Source: Gammaproteobacteria bacterium UBA2810 (GTDB lineage Bacteria; Pseudomonadota; Gammaproteobacteria; Enterobacterales; Succinivibrionaceae). From it: a stretch of 38,843 nucleotides of DNA. The stretch spans positions 1 to 38,843 of the forward strand of contig DEHC01000067.1 in NCBI GenBank assembly GCA_002351705.1, in the 5' to 3' direction. A program made the position numbers and the translations under genes. A model generated the notes under the pieces. The model made no database searches, was not told the DNA's origin, and worked only from the letters and a program-made list of their open reading frames with translations. This document shows, piece after piece, positions 1-8,245 of the stretch (position 1 is its first letter; each line of letters starts with the position of its first letter).

Positions 1-11
1 CATGGCTTTGA

Positions 12-194
12 AAAACTCAGAGGAGCACGGCCGGCAAGAAGGATGCAAAGGCCGGAAGCAGCAAGGGCGGAAACAAAAAGGATGCAAAGGCCGCAGGTAA
101 AAAAGGAGGAAAGTCCGCAGCCTACAAACCTGCAGCCAAAAAGGGCAGCGGCGCAAAAGGGAACAAGGGGAACAGGAAGAATAAGAAGTCCTGA
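12..194 (+). CDS. Lysine-rich C-terminal tail of an unidentified protein (5' part outside window or frameshifted)
   Basis: About 60 codons reading K/A/G/S almost exclusively (for example KKDAKA appears twice and AAGKKGG once), ending in TGA at 192-194. Basic low-complexity tails like this occur at the C-termini of RNA-binding proteins such as RNase R, DEAD-box helicases and RluB-type pseudouridine synthases, but nothing here decides which. An in-frame TGA at 9-11 blocks upstream continuation. Adding one A to the A5 run at 11-15 would join the tail to the codons HGFEK at the window start, so an indel or sequencing error is possible. The gene converges on the next one with a gap of only 6 bp. 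Confidence 0.4.
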   Translation, partial: KTQRSTAGKKDAKAGSSKGGNKKDAKAAGKKGGKSAAYKPAAKKGSGAKGNKGNRKNKKS

Positions 195-200
195 CTGGGG

Positions 201-800
201 CTACTCGTCCCGATCCGGCGCCCTGTCCCGGTTCTCCGCCTCCGCTGAGCCGCTCCTGCACACTGCCGCGGGGCCGGCGGGATCCTTCTTGCCTACTGCG
301 CCGATGACCGCGGCGCCGATCCTTGTCATGCGCTTCTCGGTCAGCGCGGCAAATCCAGCGAGCTTCTCCTCCTTTATCAGGATCTCTATCAGGCAGCCCT
401 CGTCCTGGTAGTTCGAGATCATCCTGAGGTACGGATCGTCTGGCGGTGTGCTGAGGCTCCCGAGTATGGCCGGGGGCCCGATCCGGCAGAAGACCTGATT
501 CTCGCCGTCAGGCGCAAGCCTTCCCTCGGCCGAGCCGCCAAGCCTGCTTTTGAAATCGGTGATCTCGAGAAGAATGACCGGATCATGGGTCTCCCCGTAG
601 CACTTCGCTATGGCCCTGCCGATCCGGTTCCCCTTGCGGCTCCCGAGGGAGGCGAGCATGCGGTAGACCTCGTCATCGCCGTACTCGATGGAGAGGCTCT
701 TCACCGCGACAACCTTGAGATTGCTCAGCGTCACGGCGTCATATATCCTTCCGGCGACAGAGTATCCCCTGCGGATGATTCTCTCCAGAGTGCTGTTCAT
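201..800 (-). CDS. Hypothetical protein, 199 aa
   Basis: The start is the ATG at 800, because AGGAGG lies 8 nt upstream on the minus strand; an upstream ATG at 863 lacks such a site. The product begins MNSTLERIIRRGYS. It is soluble by eye, with no signal peptide or membrane segment, and its C-terminal 25 residues are charged and low-complexity (ending AEAENRDRAPDRDE). I do not recognise a family. It is transcribed divergently from the urea-transport operon across a gap of about 700 bp and converges on the gene at the left edge, so it is probably monocistronic. Confidence 0.7.
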   Translation of the reverse strand: MNSTLERIIRRGYSVAGRIYDAVTLSNLKVVAVKSLSIEYGDDEVYRMLASLGSRKGNRIGRAIAKCYGETHDPVILLEITDFKSRLGGSAEGRLAPDGENQVFCRIGPPAILGSLSTPPDDPYLRMISNYQDEGCLIEILIKEEKLAGFAALTEKRMTRIGAAVIGAVGKKDPAGPAAVCRSGSAEAENRDRAPDRDE

Positions 801-1451
801 GATGAAGACCTCCTGCCGGTGACGCTCCCGTGATTTTACCTGAAATGATCCGCTTTCCCTCATTTGAGCGTGACTGACGGGCGGCCGGCGTGATTTTCCC
901 TATTGTATTCTTTTGGACTGAAAACATCACTGAAACGGATCAGATGAAGCTGTCCATGGTGCCCGGCATCAATTCCCCGGAGGTGATGGCTGCGCGCCGG
1001 TGGTTCCGGTGGGCGCAGTGAACTGCATCATGGGGCGCACCGGCTTGCCTCATGCCCCGTATGTGATCGCGCTGCATAAATATGCAGCCGTGATGCTCAG
1101 GAAACGGCAGGCTTTCAAGGATCCGTCCGCGTTTCTGCACCAGTCCTGGGCCATGGCGCGCACCGGTACGGATATTTTTTAATCGGATGAACGGGACAGG
1201 CAGAATTGCGTATCCCGTACGTCATTTCACCAATCCTGTGCGCCAGGACTGAAAAAGTATTCAAATTGTGCTTTTCGTGCACCCTGTCCTGTTACGGGAG
1301 CAGCCCGGAAAGGCTCATGGCCAGTGCGCGGCGCTCAGTATTTTCCTGTAAGGCACAGTTTCCTCAGACTCCCCGGAAATCAATGGCAGAGCGCTTCTCC
1401 GGGGCCCGGCTTTTATTCAGTTATGAGATCCGGCGCACAAAATTCCGCCTG
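801..1451. other. Long intergenic region upstream of urtA
   Basis: This gap separates the minus-strand hypothetical gene from urtA. No convincing gene is present. A 60-codon GTG-initiated reading frame at 1000-1182 has no ribosome binding site and no recognisable product. The last part carries the sigma-54 promoter of urtA, and the DNA upstream is where an NtrC-type enhancer would be expected. Confidence 0.6.
1226..1242 (+). promoter_or_regulatory. Possible NtrC-type enhancer site
   Basis: TTCACC-N5-TGTGCG resembles the NtrC dyad TGCACC-N5-GGTGCA, with three mismatches in the arms. It lies about 210 bp upstream of the -24 element, within the usual enhancer range. The match is weak and only suggestive. 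Confidence 0.25.
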
Positions 1452-1467
1452 TGGCACGCTCCTTGCT
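1452..1467 (+). promoter_or_regulatory. Sigma-54 (RpoN) promoter of urtA
   Basis: TGGCACG-N4-TTGCT matches the -24/-12 consensus TGGCACG-N4-TTGCW at every position, with the correct spacing between the invariant GG (1453-1454) and GC (1465-1466). Initiation is predicted near 1478, giving a leader of about 40 nt before the urtA ATG at 1519. This implies activator- and enhancer-dependent transcription, most simply NtrC under nitrogen limitation. Confidence 0.85.
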
Positions 1468-1518
1468 CTTTCAGTGATGTAACCGACAGTAATTTTCATC
1501 AGACTGGAGACAGCTCAT

Positions 1519-2802
1519 ATGGTAAAAATCAGCAAGCTTGCCGTGGCCGCACTGCTTTCAACCGTTCTCGGCAGCAGCGCCGCACTGGCTGCGGAAGACA
1601 CGATCAAGATCGGAGTGCTCCACTCCCTCTCGGGAACCATGGCGATTTCCGAGACCTCCCTCAAGGACACGCTCCTTATGCTCGTTGACGAGCAGAACAA
1701 GAAGGGCGGCGTCCTTGGCAAGAAGATTGAGGCCGTTGTCGTTGACCCTGCATCGAACTGGCCGCTCTTCGCGGAGAAGGCCCGTGAGCTTATCCAGAAA
1801 GACAAGGTTGCCGCCATCTTCGGCTGCTGGACCTCCGTTTCAAGAAAGTCCGTGCTCCCTGTCGTCGAGGAGCTCAACGGCATCCTCTTCTACCCTGTTC
1901 AGTATGAGGGCGAGGAGTCCTCGAAGAACGTGTTCTATACCGGAGCTGCGCCCAACCAGCAGGCTATCCCCGCGGTTGACTATCTCCTCAAGCAGGGAGT
2001 CAAGCGCTGGGCGCTCGTCGGAACCGACTACGTCTACCCGAGAACCGCGAACAAGGTCCTGGAGGCGTACCTGAAGTCCAAGGGCTTCACCGACAAGGAC
2101 ATCATGATCAGCTACACCCCGTTCGGCCATTCTGACTGGCAGTCCATTGTCTCGGAGATCAAGAAGTTCGGCGGCGCCGGCGAGAAGACCGCGGTCATCT
2201 CCACCATCAACGGCGACGCTAACGTTCCTTTCTACAAGGAGCTCGCCAACCAGGGCGTCAGCGCCAAGGACATCCCGGTCATCGCCTTCTCCGTCGGTGA
2301 GGAGGAGCTTGCCGGAATCGACACCAAGCCCCTGGTCGGCCACCTTGCCGCCTGGAACTACTTCGAGAGCGTCGACAGCGAGCTCAACGACGAGTTCATT
2401 GAGAAGTGGCACAAGTTCGTGAAGGACGAGAAGCGCGTCACCAACGACCCGATGGAGGCCACTTTCATCGGCTTCAACATGTGGGTCAAGGCGGTCGAGA
2501 AGGCAGGCACCACCGACTACTCGGCAGTTCAGGATGCCCTTATCGGCATCTCGGTCCCGAACCTGAGCGGCGGAATCGCCACCATGATGCCGAACCATCA
2601 CATCACGAAGCCCGTCCTCATCGGCGAGATTCAGGATGACGGCCAGTTCGAGATTGTCGACCAGACCAAGGGAACTGTCGTCGGAGACGCGTGGTCAGAC
2701 TACCTTCCGGGCTCAAAGGACCTTATTTCTGACTGGCGCAAGCCGCTCTCCTGCGGAAACTTCAATGTAGTCACCGGCAAGTGCGGCGGAGCATCGAAGT
2801 AA
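1519..2802 (+). CDS. urtA: Urea ABC transporter, periplasmic substrate-binding protein
   Basis: A 427-aa exported solute-binding protein of the branched-chain amino acid/amide type that delivers urea to the UrtBC permease. Residues 1-24 form a signal peptide (MVKISKLAVAALL...ALA, cleaved before AEDTIK). The mature start IKIGVLHSLSGTMAISE and VDPASNWPLFAEKARELI are characteristic of UrtA/FmdD-type binding proteins. GGAGA lies 8 nt before the ATG. It is first in urtABCDE and is followed by a strong hairpin that probably lets it be made in excess over the membrane components. Transcription most likely starts from the sigma-54 promoter at 1452-1467. The following permease, two ATPases and urease operon make urea the clear substrate over other amides. 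Confidence 0.95.
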   Translation: MVKISKLAVAALLSTVLGSSAALAAEDTIKIGVLHSLSGTMAISETSLKDTLLMLVDEQNKKGGVLGKKIEAVVVDPASNWPLFAEKARELIQKDKVAAIFGCWTSVSRKSVLPVVEELNGILFYPVQYEGEESSKNVFYTGAAPNQQAIPAVDYLLKQGVKRWALVGTDYVYPRTANKVLEAYLKSKGFTDKDIMISYTPFGHSDWQSIVSEIKKFGGAGEKTAVISTINGDANVPFYKELANQGVSAKDIPVIAFSVGEEELAGIDTKPLVGHLAAWNYFESVDSELNDEFIEKWHKFVKDEKRVTNDPMEATFIGFNMWVKAVEKAGTTDYSAVQDALIGISVPNLSGGIATMMPNHHITKPVLIGEIQDDGQFEIVDQTKGTVVGDAWSDYLPGSKDLISDWRKPLSCGNFNVVTGKCGGASK

Positions 2803-2835
2803 CAGCGTAAAGGCATTATTTCCTGCATCTCTGTG

Positions 2836-2888
2836 ACCTCCCTTGTCCGGGCCGACAAAAGCCGGCTGTCTGGCGGGGGAGGTTTTTC
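2836..2888 (+). terminator. Intercistronic hairpin/attenuator between urtA and urtB
   Basis: ACCTCCC at 2836-2842 pairs with GGGAGGT at 2877-2883, with an imperfect inner helix including GCCG (2851-2854) with CGGC (2863-2866), and a T5 run at 2883-2887. Such a partial terminator after a binding-protein gene typically reduces downstream transcription or protects the 3' end of the upstream message. Confidence 0.6.
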
Positions 2889-2905
2889 TATCCGGGAACA
2901 AGCTT

Positions 2906-4516
2906 ATGAAAAGTACAGCTAAAATGTTTTGCGCGGCGCTTCTCGTGCTGCTCGGCTTCCTGCTCCCGCAGGCGGCAGCTGCCATGACGCCGGACGAGGC
3001 CCTGGCGGTCCTCGGTGACAGGAGCTCCTCGTTCGAGCAGAAGAAGGAAGCGTTCGACGTCATCGGCGACAGCAAGGAAAACTGGAGCCAGCTCCTTATC
3101 GAGTCAGCGCAGAAGGGCGAGCTCTTCTTCGACAAGAAGAAGCATGATGTCTACGCGAAGGTAGGAGACAACTACTTCAAGGTCAAGGGCGGCGAGGCGT
3201 TCAGCGGCAAGAGCCGGGACCTGAAGCGCGTCTCGGTGAACAACAGCATCCGCGAGAGCCTCCACCTCATCCTAGCGATGCGCACCCTCTCCGACCAGAG
3301 CATCCCCGAGGACAGGAGGATTGAGAGCGCCCATGCGCTCATCGGCAATGTCTCGCAGGAGGACGCGTCTAAGCTGCAGCTCCTCCGCGACCTCTACATC
3401 ACGACCGATCCTGATCTCTCGGAGATGCTGACCTATGTCATCGCCTCCGCGGACCTCAATGACGAGGACCCCAAGATCAGGAACGGCGCGATGCATATCC
3501 TCTCGGGATTCAGATCCCCGCTTCTCCTGCAGAAGCTCGGGGACATCGCCGAGCATGACGCAGATGTCTCTAACCGGGTCTACGCCGAGAAGCAGGCTGC
3601 GGGCCTCAGGTCATCCCAGTCGTTCTACAGCGGCCTTGAGACGGTTTACTTCGGCATCAGCCTCGGCTCGGTCCTGGTGCTTGCCGCCATCGGCCTCACC
3701 ATCACCTTCGGCGTAATGGGCGTCATCAACATGGCCCACGGCGAGCTGATGATGATCGGAGCCTACACGGTCTATGTCATCCAGCAGTGCATGCCTAGCT
3801 ACCCGGGCCTTGCCCTCATCATCTCGATCCCGGCGGCATTCTGCGTGAGCGGCCTCACCGGAATAATCATCGAGCGCACGGTCATACAGCACCTCTACGG
3901 GCGCCCGCTTGAGACGCTGCTCGCGACCTTCGGCATCAGCCTTCTCCTGCAGCAGCTGGTGCGCAGCATCTTCACCGCGCTCAACCGCAACGTGGTCATC
4001 CCTGACTTCATGAGCGGCGCGATAAAGATCAACGAGTTCTTCTCGGTGACCTACAACCGCCTCTACATCATCCTCTTCTGCCTTGCGGTGTTCTTCACCC
4101 TGCGCTGGATCCTGCAGCACTCGAGGCTCGGACTGGAGGTCCGCTCCGTCTCACAGAACCGCGCCATGGCGCGCAACATGGGCGTGCGCTCCGGAAGGGT
4201 GAACGCGCTGACCTTCGGACTCGGCTCCGGAATAGCGGGCCTTGCCGGCGTCGCGCTCTCGCAGCTTACCAACGTGGGCCCCAACCTCGGACAGAACTAC
4301 ATCGTTGACTCCTTCCTCGTCGTCGTATTCGGCGGTGCCGGAAACATCTGGGGCACGATGGTCGGAGGCATGGTCCTCGGCGTTGCCAACAAGGTGCTTG
4401 AGCCTATGGCAGGTGCGATGCTCGCCAAGATCTTCATCCTGGTCGGCGTCATCATATTCATTCAAAAACGTCCCCGCGGCCTCTTCCCGCAGCACGGACG
4501 CTCTGTTGAGGGGTAA
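2906..4516 (+). CDS. urtB: Urea ABC transporter, permease UrtB
   Basis: An inner-membrane permease of 536 aa. The start is placed at the ATG at 2906, which begins a signal-like sequence (MKSTAKMFCAALLVLLGFLLPQ); the longer upstream reading would run through the intercistronic hairpin. As is usual for UrtB, an N-terminal extracytoplasmic domain of about 220 residues precedes the LivH-like permease, which begins near SVLVLAAIGLTITFGVMGVI and contains the typical NMAHGELMMIGAY segment. The C-terminal part carries a glycine-rich VVFGGAGNIWGTMVGG stretch. Only 3 nt separate its stop from urtC, so the two are translationally close. It pairs with UrtC to form the channel. Confidence 0.93.
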   Translation: MKSTAKMFCAALLVLLGFLLPQAAAAMTPDEALAVLGDRSSSFEQKKEAFDVIGDSKENWSQLLIESAQKGELFFDKKKHDVYAKVGDNYFKVKGGEAFSGKSRDLKRVSVNNSIRESLHLILAMRTLSDQSIPEDRRIESAHALIGNVSQEDASKLQLLRDLYITTDPDLSEMLTYVIASADLNDEDPKIRNGAMHILSGFRSPLLLQKLGDIAEHDADVSNRVYAEKQAAGLRSSQSFYSGLETVYFGISLGSVLVLAAIGLTITFGVMGVINMAHGELMMIGAYTVYVIQQCMPSYPGLALIISIPAAFCVSGLTGIIIERTVIQHLYGRPLETLLATFGISLLLQQLVRSIFTALNRNVVIPDFMSGAIKINEFFSVTYNRLYIILFCLAVFFTLRWILQHSRLGLEVRSVSQNRAMARNMGVRSGRVNALTFGLGSGIAGLAGVALSQLTNVGPNLGQNYIVDSFLVVVFGGAGNIWGTMVGGMVLGVANKVLEPMAGAMLAKIFILVGVIIFIQKRPRGLFPQHGRSVEG

Positions 4517-4519
4517 GCC

Positions 4520-5701
4520 ATGGTTACCAGTTTATTGAAAAAGGACCGGGGCGGGTTCAGCGTTCTTGGCGCGGTATGGATATTCGTGCTTCTGCTGATT
4601 GCGGGCAATGCCTTCTTCCAGGACGGCAGCGCCTTCTATGTCGGCTCGAACACCATAACCCTGTTCGGCAAGTACCTCTGCTACGCGCTCCTTGCGGTCT
4701 CCCTTGACCTCATCTGGGGATACCTCGGCATCCTCTCCCTCGGCCACGCGGCCTTCTTCGGTCTCGGCGGCTATGTGATGGGCATGTACCTCATGCGCCA
4801 GATCGGGGCGAGGGGCGTCTACGGAAACCCGGAGCTCCCGGACTTCATGGTGTTCCTCAACTGGCATGAGCTGCCCTGGTACTGGTACGGCGTCAACCAT
4901 TTCTGGTTCGCGGCGATCATGATCCTGCTCGTCCCGGGGGCGCTTGCCTTCATCTTCGGCTTCTTCGCCTTCCGCTCGAGAGTCGGCGGCGTGTACCTCT
5001 CGATCATCACCCAGTCGCTGACCTTCGCCCTCGCGCTCGCGTTCTTCCGCAACGAGACCGGCTTCGGCGGAAACAACGGACTCACCGACTTCAAGGACAT
5101 CCTGGGCTTCTCCCTCGCGTCCGACACGACAAGGGACGTGCTGCTGTTCCTCTCGGCGCTCGCGCTGACGTTCGGCTACCTTCTCTGCCGCTATCTCATG
5201 AGGTCGCGCCTCGGCAAGGTCACGATAGCCATCCGTGACGCCGAGTCGAGGACCCGCTTCATGGGCTACCGCGTCGAGTACTTCAAGCTCGCGATCTTCA
5301 CCGTCGCCGCCATGCTCGCCGGCATCGCGGGGGCACTCTATGTCCCGCAGGTCGGCATCATCAACCCGGGCGAGTTCAACCCGATAAACTCGATTGAGAT
5401 CGTCATCTGGGTTGCGGTCGGCGGACGCGCCTCGCTCTACGGCGCGATTGTCGGAGCGATCCTCGTCAACTACGCGAAGACCGTATTCACCGGCATCTTC
5501 CCTGACGGCTGGCTGTACGCTCTCGGTCTCATCTTCGTGCTTGTCACCCTGTTCCTCCCGAAGGGCATTGTCGGCATCATCGGCATGATCAGGGCAAAGC
5601 GCGCCGAGAGGAAGGCCCTTGCCGAGGCTGACGCCGGTCGTCAGGCAGCAGCAGAGGCAGAGCCCGCAGCGGCGGCTGAAGCTTCACCTAAGGAGGCGTA
5701 A
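4520..5701 (+). CDS. urtC: Urea ABC transporter, permease UrtC
   Basis: A 393-aa LivM-type inner-membrane permease and partner of UrtB. Recognisable segments are LDLIWGYLGILSLGHAAFFGLGGY near residues 60-85, the cytoplasmic-loop motif AIRDAESRTRFMGYRV contacting the ATPases, and WVAVGGRASLYGAIVGA towards the C-terminus. The last 40 residues are an Ala/Glu-rich hydrophilic tail that is probably dispensable. AAGGAGG lies just before the next gene, 2 nt after this stop, giving a tight operon. Confidence 0.94.
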   Translation: MVTSLLKKDRGGFSVLGAVWIFVLLLIAGNAFFQDGSAFYVGSNTITLFGKYLCYALLAVSLDLIWGYLGILSLGHAAFFGLGGYVMGMYLMRQIGARGVYGNPELPDFMVFLNWHELPWYWYGVNHFWFAAIMILLVPGALAFIFGFFAFRSRVGGVYLSIITQSLTFALALAFFRNETGFGGNNGLTDFKDILGFSLASDTTRDVLLFLSALALTFGYLLCRYLMRSRLGKVTIAIRDAESRTRFMGYRVEYFKLAIFTVAAMLAGIAGALYVPQVGIINPGEFNPINSIEIVIWVAVGGRASLYGAIVGAILVNYAKTVFTGIFPDGWLYALGLIFVLVTLFLPKGIVGIIGMIRAKRAERKALAEADAGRQAAAEAEPAAAAEASPKEA

Positions 5702-5703
5702 AG

Positions 5704-6534
5704 ATGGAAAAGAAGTTATTCTCAAGCTTCGCGGGAAAGTTCCTGAAGAAGCATGTCTCCCACGGCGGTGAGGCGCCTGACGGCTCCCACGGCATGATGC
5801 TCTACCTTGAGGGCATCAACAAGAGCTTCGACGGCTTCAAGGCGATAAACGACCTCAACCTCTACATCGAGAAGGGCGAGCTCCGGTGCATCATCGGCCC
5901 GAACGGCGCCGGAAAGTCCACCATGATGGACATCATCACCGGAAAGATCCGTCCGGACAGCGGCAGCGCCTGGTTCGGACAGAACATCAACCTCCTCGAT
6001 CTCGACGAGCCTGCCATTGCACAGGCCGGCATCGGGCGCAAGTTCCAGAAGCCGACCGTCTTCGAGAACATGACGGTTGACGAGAACCTCGAGCTCGCGC
6101 TCGCCGGCCCCAAGACCGTCTGGTCAACGCTCCGCGGGAAGATGAGCGCCGAGGACAACGAGATGCGCGACAGCGTGCTCGAGCTTACCGGCCTAAAGGA
6201 TCTCCGCGGCAAGGACGGCCGGCTCCTGTCCCACGGGCAGAAGCAGTGGCTCGAGCTAGGCATGCTGCTCATGCAGAAGCCTCAGCTCCTCCTCGTGGAC
6301 GAGCCGGTGACCGGCATGACGAGGCAGGAGATGCAGAAGACCGCAGAGCTCCTGCTCTCGCTCGAGCACACGCATACCATTATCGTGGTCGAGCATGATA
6401 TGGACTTCGTGCGCAGCATCGCGCGCAAGGTGACCGTGCTTCACCAGGGCCATGTCCTTGCTGAAGGGTCAATGGCCGAGGTGCAGGCGAATCCGAAGGT
6501 CGTAGAGGTATATCTGGGGAGTGACGCATCATGA
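5704..6534 (+). CDS. urtD: Urea ABC transporter, ATP-binding protein UrtD
   Basis: A 276-aa cytoplasmic ATPase of the LivG type. It has Walker A GPNGAGKS (residues 65-72), a divergent signature LSHGQKQWLELGMLL, Walker B LLLVDEPVTGM and switch histidine VVEHDMDFV. About 30 extra N-terminal residues precede the ABC fold, as is common for UrtD. Together with UrtE it energises UrtBC. Its stop overlaps the urtE start by 4 nt (ATGA), indicating translational coupling. Confidence 0.95.
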   Translation: MEKKLFSSFAGKFLKKHVSHGGEAPDGSHGMMLYLEGINKSFDGFKAINDLNLYIEKGELRCIIGPNGAGKSTMMDIITGKIRPDSGSAWFGQNINLLDLDEPAIAQAGIGRKFQKPTVFENMTVDENLELALAGPKTVWSTLRGKMSAEDNEMRDSVLELTGLKDLRGKDGRLLSHGQKQWLELGMLLMQKPQLLLVDEPVTGMTRQEMQKTAELLLSLEHTHTIIVVEHDMDFVRSIARKVTVLHQGHVLAEGSMAEVQANPKVVEVYLGSDAS

Positions 6535-7232
6535 GCATGCTTGAGATTAAGGGCCTGAACCAGTTCTACGGGCAGAGCCACACGCTCTGGGACCTCTCCC
6601 TGAGCGTCGAGAAGGGGGAGTGCCTCTGCGTGATGGGAAGAAACGGCGTCGGGAAGACCACGCTGATGGACACCATCATGGGGCAGCACCATATGGCCTC
6701 AGGGACAATCACCTTCGACGGCAGGGACATCACGCACCTGCCTGTGGAGGACCACGCCAGGGCCGGCATCGGCTATGTGCCGCAGGGCAGGCAGATCTTC
6801 CCTCTCCTCACCGTTGAGGAGAACCTCGAGATCGGGCTTCCCGCAAGGCGCGACGGCCTCAAGGCCGTGCCCAAGCAGGTGTACGACATGTTCCCGGTTC
6901 TCTACGACATGAGGAGCCGCCAGGGCGGCGACCTCTCGGGAGGACAGCAGCAGCAGCTTGCGATCGGGCGCGCGCTTGTCACCGATCCGAAGCTCATCAT
7001 CTTCGACGAGCCGACCGAAGGCATCCAGCCGAACATCGTCGCGGAAATTGCACAGATTATGCGCAGGCTCAACAAGGAAATCGGACTTACTGTCCTTCTT
7101 GTGGAGCAGAAGCTCCCGTTTGCCCGCAAAATGGGCGACCGCTTCTTCATCATCGACCGCGGCGAGGGTGTCGCGAGCGGGAAGATGTCGGATCTGGACG
7201 AGACGCTCATCAAGAAGTACCTGACGGTCTAG
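6531..7232 (+). CDS. urtE: Urea ABC transporter, ATP-binding protein UrtE
   Basis: A 233-aa ATPase of the LivF type. It has Walker A GRNGVGKT (36-43), Q-loop region GYVPQGRQIFPLLTVEENL, signature LSGGQQQQLAIGRAL, Walker B LIIFDEPTEGIQP and H/Q-region LLVEQKLPFA. The absence of the histidine in the switch position (EQK) is normal for UrtE/LivF. It is the last gene of the transport operon, overlaps urtD by 4 nt, and is followed by a rho-independent terminator before ureD. Confidence 0.95.
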   Translation: MSMLEIKGLNQFYGQSHTLWDLSLSVEKGECLCVMGRNGVGKTTLMDTIMGQHHMASGTITFDGRDITHLPVEDHARAGIGYVPQGRQIFPLLTVEENLEIGLPARRDGLKAVPKQVYDMFPVLYDMRSRQGGDLSGGQQQQLAIGRALVTDPKLIIFDEPTEGIQPNIVAEIAQIMRRLNKEIGLTVLLVEQKLPFARKMGDRFFIIDRGEGVASGKMSDLDETLIKKYLTV

Positions 7233-7246
7233 GCACAGAACCTGCA
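7231..7246 (+). promoter_or_regulatory. Weak candidate sigma-54 element upstream of ureD
   Basis: AGGCACA-N4-CTGCA keeps the invariant GG and GC at the correct spacing and matches 9 of 12 consensus positions. It starts inside the urtE stop codon. A terminator lies between it and ureD, so its function is uncertain. Confidence 0.25.
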
Positions 7247-7299
7247 GGCTTCTGGTGCCCCTTTGCACGGAAACAGCCTGCGTCAGGCAGCAGCACAGG

Positions 7300-7328
7300 C
7301 CCGGGAGGCGGAATTCCCGGGTCTTTTT
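7300..7328 (+). terminator. Rho-independent terminator after urtE
   Basis: A perfect 7-bp stem CCCGGGA/TCCCGGG with an 8-nt loop, followed by TCTTTTT. It separates the urea-transport operon from ureD, leaving only 45 bp before the ureD ATG. Urease genes therefore depend on read-through or on their own promoters. Confidence 0.8.
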
Positions 7329-7373
7329 ATGTCCGGCAGGGAGCAGTGCGGTATCAGTTTCAAAGAATGCAGT

Positions 7374-8204
7374 ATGAGTGACACCTGGAAAGCGCATATC
7401 AGCCTCAGATGCGAAGAACGCCACGGGCGAACAGTGCTCACTGAAAATGAGCATGAAGGCCCTCTTGTGGTGCAGAAAGTTTTCTATCCGGAGGAGACTG
7501 CGCATGTCTACCTCCTCCATCCGCCCGGCGGCATTGCGGGATGCGACAGGCTCGAGACAAAGCTTGAGGCAGTGAGCGGCAGCAAAGTCCTCCTTACCAC
7601 TCCCGGGGCGACCAAGTACTACCGCACGACTGATGATCTGGTCTCCGGCGTGAGGCAGGATTTCACTGTAGGCGGGAATGCCGAGCTTGAGATCCTGCCG
7701 CAGCCGAACATCTACTTCATCGGTACGCATACGAAGGTTTCGACGGTCATACATGCGGCACCCACCGGGAGGTTCATCTTCTGGGACACTGCGGTTGTGG
7801 GCAGCCCTGTGGGGAAAACCGGCTTTGACGGAAGCTTTTTCCTCAATTCCATAAGCGTCTGCCGGATGGACGGCAGCGGGGCGGAGCAGCTGATCCTCCG
7901 CGAGGTGTCGAGGGTGGACGGGCTGAGGGATCTCTCTGCCAGGGCAGGGCTTGGCGGCAGGCAGTGCATCGGGACGCTCATTGCATCCAATGGGAACGAT
8001 GAGATCGCCGGCGCCGCGAGGTCAGTCCTTGAGCGCTTCCCTGAGGCAGAGTCGGGGGCAACCACGGTCAGCGGGCTTCTTGCCGTGCGCATCCTCTCCT
8101 CGGGAAACGAGACTGTGACAGGAGCGCTCAGGGCGCTCTGGACAGAGCTTAGGCCGCTTGTCCTTGACAAGGCTCCCGTTGCCCCGCGCGTCTGGGCAAC
8201 CTAG
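7374..8204 (+). CDS. ureD: Urease accessory protein UreD
   Basis: A 276-aa UreD/UreH scaffold that binds apo-urease and recruits UreF and UreG for nickel insertion. The ATG at 7374 is chosen because upstream in-frame ATGs would place the terminator inside the gene. The N-terminus MSDTWKAHISLRCEER and the family hallmarks EGPLVVQKVFYPE, LLHPPGGIAGCDRL and LLTTPGATKYYRT are clear. It heads the order D-A-B-C-E-F-G, as in the enterobacterial ureDABCEFG operon. A 98-nt gap with its own sigma-54-like promoter separates it from ureA, so accessory and structural genes may be transcribed partly independently. Confidence 0.92.
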   Translation: MSDTWKAHISLRCEERHGRTVLTENEHEGPLVVQKVFYPEETAHVYLLHPPGGIAGCDRLETKLEAVSGSKVLLTTPGATKYYRTTDDLVSGVRQDFTVGGNAELEILPQPNIYFIGTHTKVSTVIHAAPTGRFIFWDTAVVGSPVGKTGFDGSFFLNSISVCRMDGSGAEQLILREVSRVDGLRDLSARAGLGGRQCIGTLIASNGNDEIAGAARSVLERFPEAESGATTVSGLLAVRILSSGNETVTGALRALWTELRPLVLDKAPVAPRVWAT

Positions 8205-8224
8205 TCTCCGGGCCGGCACCCGGA

Positions 8225-8245
8225 TTGCCGGAATGCCTCCGGCAG
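8225..8245 (+). repeat. Stem-loop in the ureD-ureA gap
   Basis: TTGCCGGA and TCCGGCAG flank a 5-nt loop (7 Watson-Crick pairs plus one wobble), without a T tract. It abuts the sigma-54-like promoter beginning at 8246 and shares its core with the hairpin before ureC. Confidence 0.55.

Noticed and set aside
1000..1182. 60-codon reading frame in the gap before urtA
   Set aside because: GTG start without ribosome binding site, no recognisable product, and overlapping competing frames on the other strand.
1840..2601. Long minus-strand reading frame opposite urtA, and similar ones opposite gltB, ureC, thrA and others
   Set aside because: They mirror the codon pattern of GC-rich genes on the other strand and encode low-complexity, family-less sequences.
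7253..7267. TGGTGCC...TTGCA resembling a sigma-54 promoter before ureD
   Set aside because: Spacing between GG and GC is one base short of the strict requirement.
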